Source: Phoronis ovalis | Lineage: Eukaryota > Phoronida > Phoronidae | Assembly (NCBI GenBank): GCA_028565635.1 | Contig: JAOXYB010080275.1 | Span: forward strand, 3,529-64,062 | Direction of reading: 5' to 3' | DNA: 60,534 nucleotides | Shown here: positions 1-11,700 of the stretch, in pieces | How the letters are laid out: every line of letters begins with the position of its first letter | Position numbering within the stretch: the first letter of the stretch is position 1 | Notes under the pieces: generated by a model | What the model saw: the letters and a program-made list of their open reading frames with translations, nothing else | Told to the model about the DNA's origin: nothing | The model's database searches: none | Position numbers and translations under genes: made by a program

Positions 1-208
1 TTTGCAGTCATAGCACTAGCTGGTATTGCAGTGGTAGCCTTGTTCTTTAGCATGCTGTTAAACTGGTTGTTTTATTTGCAGTCATAGCACTAGCTGGTAT
101 TGCAGTGGTAGCCTTGTTCTTTAGCATGCTGTTAAACTGGTTGTTTTATTTACAGTCATAGCACTAGCTGGTATTGCAGTGGTAGCCTTGTTCTTTAGCA
201 TGCTGTTA
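1..208 (+). repeat. 74-bp tandem triplication carrying a splice acceptor and exon start
   Basis: A 74-bp unit starts at 1, 75 and 149, and the 60 bp from the acceptor to the end of the shared exon part are present three times. Each unit contains a short pyrimidine-rich stretch, a 3' splice acceptor (TTTGCAG twice, then TTTACAG) and the start of an exon encoding a hydrophobic segment. Reading on from copy 1 or copy 2 soon meets an in-frame TAG in the next copy. Only the third acceptor leads to an open exon with a donor, so the first two look like non-productive duplicates. The copies are almost identical, which suggests a recent event or a collapsed assembly region. Confidence 0.9.
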
Positions 209-585
209 TCAGTGTTCCGTGCTAAATATTCCGGATATCCTTATAGGTGAGATATACTAACTTTTAGTCAGTCTACTTACTAGCTGAACCAGCGACGCCT
301 GTCGTAGGGCACATTGTACTTTTTTTTCTTTGTCACTTCTCTGCATCAGTGTCTCACAGGTTTTCACAATTTTTTTTTGTCATTTATTTCAAAATGACAC
401 TTTTTAAGAATAAAAAATAAAATTCGTAATATTTCAGAATTTTTTTTAAAATTTGCATCGGAACTACTGTCTTCGACCTAGTATTTTAACCTTCAGGTAC
501 ATTTAAGGTTAATTAATTACAAGGAGACAACTGCACAATAATTAAATTATAACTGTTTTTTTTTTGCAGTTTCCTCATTAAGTAA
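156..585 (+). CDS. 3' end of an unrecognised gene: C-terminal membrane-spanning segment (partial)
   Basis: Two exons are proposed. Exon 156-246 follows TTTACAG and ends at an AG|GTGAGA donor. Exon 570-585 follows a T-rich tract and TTTGCAG. Joined in phase, they encode about 35 residues ending at a TAA at 583-585: a strongly hydrophobic stretch beginning VIALAGIAVVALFFS, then a short basic/aromatic tail ending FLIK. This fits the C-terminal anchor of a single-pass membrane protein, but I do not recognise the family. The rest of the gene lies left of the window. The second exon adds only five codons, so the stop assignment is the weaker part. Confidence 0.4.
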
Positions 586-2753
586 AAAGAAGTTTAAATA
601 TATGAAGACACAATTTTATTATTGCCATAAACTTTTAACAATCTCTTTTCAATGTAACTTCCATCTAAATTCTATATTTTATGACCAAGTTTAGAAAGGA
701 AATGTGTGTTACAAGTAAAAAATCTATGTAGAATCCAGAGATGGCAAACAGAGCAGAGCAACTTTCCAAGTTTTGTAGGTGTGACTAAGTGAAATCAGGA
801 AAGATGTAACCACAGGTTGATCTCACAGTCATGTTCAGTTCATAAAAATGTTGTTTCTGTAGAGTAGGCCTACTGCAAATATGATAGCAGACAGCAACAC
901 TTTCTTAGATTACACTAATTGCTGGGTCGTAATCTTGTATAGTTGTTGCTCTTATAACTGGTTGCTAGGATCGGATTTAACTTCTGCTGTTTTTGTACGC
1001 AGTTACTGGTGCTCAATATTTTTTAAAGTTCCATCATATTTGTTGTGATTGTACATTTAGCTTCAATATACTTTCCCTACTTTTTCTAAATTTCTTGTAT
1101 TCTTAACCTGCTAGTTCAAGTAACTTCATCTGATATTTATTACGAAATGTTAGTTGTGCTTTGATGTCTCCATATTATAATTGTAACTATTGGATATTTT
1201 AATTCAGTAAATTTTCAGTTTAAAAATTAATTAGTACAGTGTTATTCAATTTTCACTTAGTCCCTGTCTTGTTACAATAAAACAAATTGATATTTGTTTT
1301 GTTGCCTCGCTATTGGTTTTAGTTAAATATTAGTGATATTCATAGTATTTAAAGGGCAACAGTAACTGGCTTATGGTATGCAGCAAGGTCACTCCTCCCA
1401 AAGTATTCATAGTCACAAGAGTGAAATGACTGGAGAATTGAGCGATACTTGTTCGAGAGCAGCTCTAGAAGAAATTTCTTCCCGGGGAGACACTTGTCAT
1501 TTTGTTTTACTTACTTACAGATGCACGCGAGATAACAATATTTGAGCCTGTGTTAAATAGTAACTTGATTGACAGTATCCCTGGGGACAATAATCTCTTA
1601 CTATAATTATCACACCTTTTCTAGAGGATTCGCTCATGGATTTTTAGCAATGTAGAAGCACTAGACATTAGCAATAAAAGAATCTTATGTTGCTTGGCAA
1701 CAATTTTTTTTCGCTTTATGAGTATATTAATATTCTTTTATAACTAATGTCTTCTGCTGCTGTATTTGGTTGCTTAAAATCGGTGAAGATATTCAGAAAA
1801 ATCGTTTGAAATATTTCATAACCTTCACCGATAATCGTGGGGAAGATTAGTGGAAACAAACAAAATCGTGAATAGTCATTGTTATTATCAAATGCTTGCT
1901 ATTCAGAGCATTTTAATATTAATTTTCTTTTTTGAATCTGGAGCTCATTTTACGTACGCCGAAACATGCCCTCTCTGAAGAGGTTTTGTTGATTAAAAGG
2001 TTGATGCGTGGTCTAGGAGTCTGTTTAAGAATGGAACAAATTGGTGTAATTCTACATTAAATGTTATTTATTATTCATAAAAAGAATAAAAGTCCAGTCA
2101 AACCACACGCTAACATAGAGTAGCAATATCAATATTATTACCATAATAGACAAACGGGTTAATTAAACAAAGCAAATATTTATATAATTAAACCATCACA
2201 TAGTAAAATAAATTTATAAAAACATATAATTGCAGCCATCTGCAAAAGGGCATAAACAAATTAAACAGTATCATACAGCATTTTACCATAAACATCTAAA
2301 CTATGTTCCATTGCATTTTCTACTGATTGATAAGAATTTACTGTTGGTACTGTCAGACAAAACAGAAAAGGGACAAGTATTGACACTGATTCAGAATTTT
2401 AATGTTAACATTGTTTTCAATATACTAGAAAGTTTTCATTTTAGTTTCTTATATAATTGTTTTCTTAAATATGTTTCCTGTGGGTATCAGATCTATTGCT
2501 TTCAACTAATAACGTTCCTCTAAAAATCTGCTGACTATATTTATGATTGATAACTGTCAACAAGTAGCAATGAAAAAAAGATCTTAAGAATATACAATGC
2601 AAACAACAAAAAATATTTCAAATTTAGCAAACTAATTCGCAGTACAAAAATATGAACAAATGGAAAACCGGGATTGATATACATGTATAACTACTGGGAT
2701 AATACACACACTTTAGAATGTTTCACATTTTACTAGAAAGTATAGACACGCAT
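586..2753. other. Intergenic, no gene seen
   Basis: AT-rich sequence between the 3' end of the upstream gene and the 3' end of PKS1. It should contain both 3' UTRs. The short open frames here, for example 2230-2523 (+), have low-complexity composition, no recognisable motif and no flanking splice context. No repeat was noticed. Confidence 0.6.
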
Positions 2754-5700
2754 TTAGAAGGAAATTACAACTTTGCCATCCAGAGCTTTCTCCAAAAGAC
2801 TTCCAGTTGTCATGCCTCCCAGTATATCCAACTGAGATAAGTTTAGTCCAAACTCTTTGTGAACCCAGTTCACCATATCCACGGCCATCAGTGAGTCCAC
2901 CCCATAATCCATCATAGGTTTGTTTAAATCAATTTCTTCGGCTGAGATATACAGCATTTCGCTGAGCTTTGACACTACTTTATCTTCGACATGCTTTTGT
3001 TCAAGTCCTTCAATGCCTAATAAAAAAAGGAATTAAGAAATAGTAAATTGTTCACTTCAATTCGTGAATTTCAACTTGCTTCATTCAAACTTTATTTTGC
3101 CTCCTGTATGAATTCTTTTTGATATATTTTAAAATATAATAAATATTAGCCAAAAAATAGTTTGTACCTGTGATATTTTGGGTTTCTAAACTTTTATACA
3201 TCATTGTTTATATAGAACAGAACACTTAATCAGAAAATATTGTATTTGTTGTATATACTATATACTCACTTGCTTTGTTATCACTTGAACCCAATAAATG
3301 TCGGAACTTCATCATATTCTTATGACAGAAGGAAATTGTGCTTTCCCATTCCTTGAAAAAAAAGTAAAAGTATGTATCATTTATATTGAAAGTTTCATTT
3401 TGTACTTCATGTAAATTGTTTGCTGTTTTTAATAATTTTATAATGAAAATTATATAACAGTAGCGGATATTACTGGTCTTTACGCATTTCCAACAATTAG
3501 TGAATATTCTTAAAATCCCGCGCGATATGTTTCAAATGTTTAGTTGTTTTTTTATTTTTCTAAAAAACACTTCATAAGTTGTTTGAAATTTTTAGATGAA
3601 TTTTAATTGATGAATAATCACTTACCATATTCGCCAGTGCAACAACTGGTGGTAGATCTTTTTGTCTCAATATTTTTTCCATCGCTTCCAAATACTCATT
3701 AATGTATAACGGTTTTAGGCCTTTGGCTAGCATAATTTTGGCAGTAGTTTGTTTATCTTCCAAGAATCCAGCTCCTTTAACGTAGCCAAGTTGCAGTGAC
3801 AACCCACATAAGCCTTGTTTTCGTCTCTTGCTGATCAGGGCATCTAAGAATGCGTTGGCAGCCGAATACCCCGCTTGTTCTGGATTGCCCCATACGGTAA
3901 TAATGGAAGACGAACATATGAAATAATCAAGATCCATATCTTTAGTAAACTGATGGAGGTTCCAGGCGCCATATGCCTTTGCTCTTAATGCTTTAGCAAG
4001 CTGTTCATCTGTCATGTTAATGATGGCCGCATCATCAATTACACCAGCAAGATGAAAAATGCCCTTCAAAGGTGGCGCTGACTTTAACAGCAATGACAGA
4101 GTGTTTTCTACATCTTTTTGCGATGAAACATCAGCTTTAAATTCTTGTTCATAAACTTTAACGCCCATTCTTCTGAGATAGGCAACGGTACATTTCTGTA
4201 AATTTGTCTTGCAGCCGGACCTTGAGACAATAGCGATATGTCTTGCTCCCTTTTCTGCCATCCATCTTACCAAAGCTTGGCCAATGCCACCTAAACCACC
4301 CGTTATAACGTATGTTGAATCTTGCTTGAAAAGTTGAAGAGAAGGATGAACGTGCGGTGGTTTAAAAGTATCTGGAATGTCTAAGACCATCTTTCCTTGG
4401 TGTTTCCCTGTCATCATCCATTGAAAGATCTCTTTATAGTTTTGAATCGGATTCGGTGTTACTGAAGTCACTTGTATGTGGCCTGAATTTATACGTTCAC
4501 AAACATTTTGCAGAATTTTCTGTACCTTAGTGGGTTGCTGTTTTGCTAGAATGTCAAGCTGCACGGAGATGAAGGATTTATTTTCAAGCAAGACTCTCAT
4601 ATGTAAAGCACTGTTATCAAGAATATCTCTTTTGCCGAGCTCACAGAAGCGTCCACTAGGACTGAGAACTTCAAGACCTTTGGCAATGTATTCACCAGAC
4701 AGACTGTTTAATATGACATCAACACCATTACCTTTTGTCCATTTCTTGATGTCATCAGCAAATGTCAAGGAATGTGAATCACTCACGTATTCTACACCAC
4801 ATACATCACGAAGGTAATTTCGTTTCTGCTCGTTTCCAGCGGTACATAGAATTCTAGCTCCGACCATCTTTGCAACCTGAATTGCAGCTTGACCAACACC
4901 TCCACAAGCTGAGTGAATTAATACCGTTTCACCAGGTTTTAAACCGGCACGGTCAATTAAAGCATGGTAGGCTGTAGAGTAAACAATTGGTATACCAGCA
5001 GCTTCGTTCCAGGATATGCTTTCTGGTTTCTTCACGACCAGACGAGAGTCACATATGACATGAGAAGCAAAGCAGGCATCACCAAGGGCTATTACGTGAT
5101 CACCAACATAAATTCCACCAGTATCATCACACGTTTTTTCAACAACACCGGAACACTCCAGTCCAAATTGTGGAGTTATGTTTAACTTGTCCAGCAAACC
5201 AGTTGTCAACAAAACATCTTTGAAATTAATGCCAGCTGCTTTGACCTTAATCAAAACTTCACCTGAACGTAATACAGGGTTATCCATTTCGTAAAAATTA
5301 ATAGCGTCAACACTTTTTATTCCTGTTTCAAATTCGAGTCGCCACATTTCTCCTGCAGATTTAGTCAGTTGCGATGTATTATTGAGTCTCAGTACACGTG
5401 GAACAAGAATGCCGTCACTGCTTATCACAATTTCTTTATCTGGGATTGAATCTTTCTTTAAAAATATTTTTCTTAGCCAGTGAACAACGTTTTGAGGGTC
5501 ACACATGGATGAAGCATCAATATTGACAGAAAATATTGGGAAATCCTTGATTTCATTACAAGCCACACGCATAAAACCGATAGGTAGACTGGAATAAACA
5601 TCGGAATCAGCAGAATTACGCGTTAAAATCCATAAGCTGCAAACATGTTGGTTATGCTTGTATACTTGTTTCATCAACTTGAGAGTTGTTTGCATGTCCA

Positions 5701-8700
5701 AATCTTCACGATCCCAAATATATACCACATTTATACTTCTGTCATTTGTGCCTTTGTTCTTGAGCATACTGGTTAAAGGGTCACCATTCAGCAAACTGGC
5801 ATTGCGAAATTCCACCTGATCATCAGGAAGGGCAGCTTTAAGTGCTTCCGTTAAATCATTATTGTTGTGATTGTATACTAACCAACCGGTAGATCTGTAT
5901 TTTTCTTGTCTCGATTGCGACAGGTAATTTTCATTTTTCTGACCAATAATTACAGAATGAAAGAATTCGTTTGGTGTAGACAAGCCAACAACATTAGAAA
6001 AACCATTCTTACCAACAACCTCACACCATTTATCTTGTGGTAACCAACAAGTATCAACCCTCTCGTCGTCGAAAATCCAACAAAGCTCCAAAGAACCGAA
6101 AATAATTTCAGAAATGTTGAAGGTGTTTGTACCTTCATACATCATTAGCCAACCATCTTCAGAAATAAGATCCCGCATATTCTTTAACCCTTCATCTAGT
6201 TTGATGACAGAATGTAAGGTGTCCATACAGATAACCATATCAAAAGTTCCTGGAACAAATCCTTGATCTGCAACATCTTTTTCAATATCCAGCTGCTGAT
6301 ACTTTACTTCGGAATATGCTTCTAAAGTTTGGCGAGCGTGTACAAAGAATGTTGTGTTTAAATCTGTAAAGGTGTATTCGACTCTGCCTTCTTTCACCAG
6401 AGAATGGCATGCTTGCAGTACATACTTAGCAAGACCTCCCATGCGTCCTCCAACCTCCAGAATTCGAATAACTTCTTTCCTGCTTGAAATTTCCTGCAAA
6501 TTTTTTGCTATTACTTCAGCACCTACTTTGTAAAATAACCTCGTAGTAAGCGAATCGATGAAATACAAGGCTAAAGCATCAGCAGCAAAGAGAACAGAAA
6601 GGGCAACACTTGGATCTTTCAAAGTTTCTGGTAACAATGACCCCAGACGTTGAAGCAGTCTCAATTCAACTGATATTTCTGGCAATGTTGTCTGCAAAGT
6701 GTGCACGATGTCGTTTATTTCGTCGATCTTGTTGATGTTTGTGTTTTGCGTATTAATCATTTGTTGAAGCCTTTGAACGTACTTTGCATTTCGAGGATGG
6801 ATCTGATCTGTTGAAACAAGTTGCAGAGCATTCTTAGCGTATGCAATTCCAACTTCTTGAATGGTGTTTAAATGAGTCTCCACTCTTGCGATAGCTTCCA
6901 TTTCAACGGGATATTTTTCTGTTAAACGTTCAAAAGTGAAAAAGGTTTCTGTAGTCTCAGGATTTGGAAGACAAGCAGTGGACGCCTGCCATTTTGTTTC
7001 GTATAAGCAGGAAGCAATATCTACTTCACTTTTGACTCCGGACATATTAGTAGCCTCAAACCCAAGGATTTCCATTAGAACTTTACCATTCTCATTCAAA
7101 AGACAAATATCAGCAGTTATGCGGGAGTAAGAATGATCTGTAATTTTAGCATAAGCAACGAGCTGTTCATCAACAGGCATTTTGGGAAGGAACATATTAA
7201 AGTTAGCAATTCTAACAGGTAAATACATCGTTGTTCTTAAACCAAGAGCTGCAAGGGCAACTTGAAAGCAACCATCAAGCATGGAAACATGCACGCGTTC
7301 TTGACCGTTTTGTGGATTTGTCAAGTATGCCAGAGCTTCTCCATCACCAGCGTGGATAGTCTTGATGACTTGGAATGATGGACCATACTCTAAACCCAAA
7401 TGCCTGAAAGAGTCATATAGTTGTTCTGACTTTATTTCTGTGTCTATTGATTGGATAAGATCTTGTAGGTGAAGGTTGCCATATTTTCCTTTAGTCGATT
7501 GCATGATATCGGCATTACAATGCTTACCATCTGCTGTTGAAAGCTCGACTGTTGATCCAGATTTAGAAGACTGCATTTTAACCCCGCTTTTATCACTTAT
7601 TACCAATACATGAGTGAAATCGATGTTTTTCAAGCTGGGCTTGTCACTGTCATTAAAATACGCCTGGACAATAAACTCTATGTATCCTGCACCAGGAAAA
7701 ACTTGGCTACCGTTTACAACATGATCTACCAAGTAAGGAAAAACGTCGTTTGAAATGACACCATTTTGGCCTTTAAATGTACGGTCTATTAATCCAAGTC
7801 GTCTTTTTTTGCACTGTTCAGCCTCTTCCCAATGTACTTTATGGTCCCAAGCATATCTCGGAATAGGAGTCCATTGGCCAGAGTAGTTTGTAACATTTAC
7901 CCAGTTTATGTTACAACCTTTGACGTACAAAGTGCCAAGAGCTTGAAGCATAGTAGCACGATCATCTTTTAGTCGAAGATTGGATGCAATCATAAGCGGC
8001 ATATCTTGCGTGTTCTTTTTTGCTGTTTGGGTGATACATGACAGTAAAGTAGCTGACGCTCCACATTCTAAGAAAATGTTAATATTTTCATCTTCAAGAA
8101 TAGCTTTTGTAGCTGCCAGAAAATCGACAGGATTCCGAATATTATCCCACCAATATTGCGCATTAAGCCTACTGTCAGTCTTTCTGCCTAGAACTGTAGA
8201 GTAGAAAGGAACGTTTGTTTCCACATTAGGCTTTATTATTGTTGCTTTGAGAAATTCTTCTTTCATTGTTTCCATATGCGGTGTGTGAAATGCACATTTC
8301 ACACGAAGACGCTTCGCTTTTGACGGATTATTTTCTGCAATTTCTTGAACTATATTTTCATCACCTGCTAATGTTACAGACCCTGGGGCGTTAATGCATG
8401 CTACATACAAGTCATCATATAAATCGCACAATTTCTGTGAATCTTCATAATTGCCTCTATATGCTGCCATTCCTCCCTTACCAATAAGTTTAGCTTGCAG
8501 ACGACTTCTATGGTAAATAACTGCTACAGCATCTTCCAGCTTCAATGCACCACATGCATAGGCGGCAGCAACTTCACCAAGACTATGTCCAATAACAACA
8601 TCTGGCATAATACCCCAGTGTTTCCATAAGGCAAAAAGACCAATTTGGAAAAACAAGATAGATGGCTGCGATATTTCCACTTGGTTGATCAAATCTTCAG

Positions 8701-11700
8701 TTACGTGTAAACCATTGTTGTCCAGTCCTGCAAAGACTCCATATTTCTGGACTAGTGAGTAACCACTAAATGTTTCATATATTTTATCACACTTTATGAT
8801 GATCTTTCGAAATTCAGGCTCCGACTTGTAAAGCTGTTGTCCCATATCAGCCCACTGCTGACCTTGACCTGGAAAAACCATGCAGATTTTTGGTTTCTCC
8901 TTTTGCGCTTGGCCCTCTATAACATTGGAACATTGTGTGTTATCCGCAAAAGAAAGGACTGATTTTCTAAAATTGAAGCCGGAATCAGAAATTACGGCCA
9001 ATCTGTTTGCATAATGTTCATGCTTAGTGGCCAGAAATCCAACAACACCACTGGCATCGGTTTGGGATTCGAAAGCAGCCCATTTAGCTGCAGTTTTAGT
9101 TAAAGATGTGGCTGATTTAGCAGATAAGGGTACCAGTAAAGGCATGCCAATTTCAATATCAGCACCAAATTTCCATCCGCATTTTGTTGTAGGATCATTA
9201 GTCACAGAAATACTGGCGTCAGGTGACTCTTCAAAAATCATATGCGCCAATGCACCTCCAAAGCCGTAATTGTTCACACCAACTATGCATCGTTTCTTCT
9301 CTGGTAACGGCTCAAGCTTCTGCTGAATTTCCAAGTTTAATTCTTCAAGGTTTATACTAGGGTTTGGTTTGCTGTAGTTAATTGATGGACAAAATGTTCG
9401 TTTTTGCAGCATTAATGAAGTTTTAATTATACTGACAGCTCCCGACGCACACTCCATGTGCCCAAAGTTACTTTTACCAGAACCTATTTTCAGTGGTGTT
9501 TCCCGACTCGGACCAAATGTTTTACCAATTGCCTCTGCTTCAATTGGGTCACCAACGGGTGTGCCGGTACCATGAGCTTCAACGTAATCAACGTCTGATA
9601 GTGGAATTGCAAATCTGGAATAGGCGGTTCTCATTAGGCTCATTTGAGCGCTTGTGGATGGCATTGTGATACTTTGACTGTAACCATTATCACCTATAGC
9701 GCTGCCTCTGATGACACAGTAAATGTGGTCACGATCTTTTAGTGCTGTATTCAACGGTTTGAGAAGAACTGCACTAAATCCTTCACTTCTAACGTAACCC
9801 TTAGCAGACTCGTCAAATGGACAAGAACGTCCTTCTGGAGATAGCACATTAAGTTTACTGAAGCCTACTGTGATTTCAGGTAGAAGAAGAGCATTACTTC
9901 CACATGTCATAGCTAAATCGCATTCCCCATTCCATAAGGCTTGACAAGCAAGATGTGCTGATGTCATAGATGATGCGCAAGCTGTATCTACAGCAAGGCT
10001 TGGACCTTGAAGGTTAAAGACATACGAAATGCGATTAGCAGCAACACTGTGCGCCACACCGGTATGAGCGTATGAATTCATCAAATTTCTGTCACCAATC
10101 ATCATAAGTGGATAATCTAACATGCCAATACCAACATAAACGCCACATCGTGATTTCAGAGCGTCAGGAATTATACCAGCATCTTCAAACGCTTCATAAG
10201 ATACTTCCAGAAGATGGCGTTGTTGGGGATCCATCATGGCAGCTTCACGGGGAGAAATTTTAAAGAATGAGTGATCAAAACAGTCGACATTAGAAATAAA
10301 GCCCGCTCGTGTGCTAACATGAGTACCTGGTTTTGTATTATCTTGGCTGTGATATGTGTCAAGAGACCAACGATGCTTTGGAATTTCCGTGATGACGTCA
10401 CGCCCGTTAGAGATAACTTCCCAAAAATCTTCGGGACAGTTAACATCACCAGGCATTCTGCAACCTACAAAGTCAGTGGTACATGCATACATGTTAGCAG
10501 TACATTAAAAGATATCCGCCGTAGATGTAATTAAAAATAATTGCCATATTTAAGTCCATTCAAGAGGAAAAATACGTTTCAATGAAATAGCTTACTAGAA
10601 TATCAAAGAGTATACACTTAAATGTTTCCACATCTACGTTTCATCTTTAAATCTAATGTGTCTTGTAGACTGAAGTTAAAATATAGTTTCAAATAAAATT
10701 GCATCTTAGATAAAACCGGTAACCATCATTATAGACAGAGAACTGGTCTTGCCGTAAAAACATGAGCTAGTAAATAGAATTTTAATATAATATTTAAAAA
10801 ACAAATGAAAATCAATTTTTTTATACATTTTTGAATGGTGGTCTTTTATGTAACATGATATAAGTTTTTTTAAATTAGAGTAAAAAGGGAAGAAAGAGTA
10901 TTTATTATAAAATAGTCATATACTTTGTGTTTCACAAAATACTTCTTTTTATTTTTGTTTGATAAACTTAAGATTTACTTTCTTAATTTTTTGTAGACAC
11001 TTTTAACATTGTTTAAAGCAATTTATTATGAAATCTAGCACGCGCCTTTTGTGTGAACGTAAACTAATATATATGATTGTGTTTAAGCAATTATCATGCC
11101 AAAATAATTACATTAAAACTTGATGTGATACTTACCAATGCCAATTACAGCAATGGGACAGGGTTGATCTTTCTTAAGGCATTCTTCACTGTATGTACTG
11201 GCAACACGGCAAGAACTTGTATCCGAATTAACTCGTACTTTAAATGGAGCATTCTTCAAAATAAAAATGATAAAACCATGTTACATGTATAATCATAGTA
11301 GCTTATCTCCTGCTCTCCATGAAATGAACAGCGGATCTGTGTAAAGAAAGAGCTCTTCGATGAATCTAGAAAATTACCTTATATACTTTTGAGATGAAGT
11401 CGAATTTTTGATTTTCAAAGAGTGTGGAGAAACCCTATCCACTTGTTTATAAACGCTATTCATACTATACCCCCGTGTTCCCGCGTTATTTTTAACGTTT
11501 TTGTGGACAAAATGTACATTTTTTATCATCATGATCCCTAAGAGGATTTAAAATTTCAGAAGTTTTGAATGCGTATTTTTTTATAGCAAAATTTCTGATA
11601 TTGAAATTCCCAATAGCCAATTGTAGCTCATTTTTTATCCACGTAACTTCCCAACGGGCATCAGCCGCCAGTACGAAAACCTAGTATCCTCACATATTGT

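Noticed and set aside
2230-2523. 97-codon open frame on the + strand downstream of PKS1
   Set aside because: Phe/Leu/Ile-rich AT-driven composition, no motif, no paralogous copy near PKS2; most likely chance.
4476-10534. Open frames opposite or out of frame within PKS1 (and equally within PKS2)
   Set aside because: They are shadows of the long conserved exon; no independent motifs.
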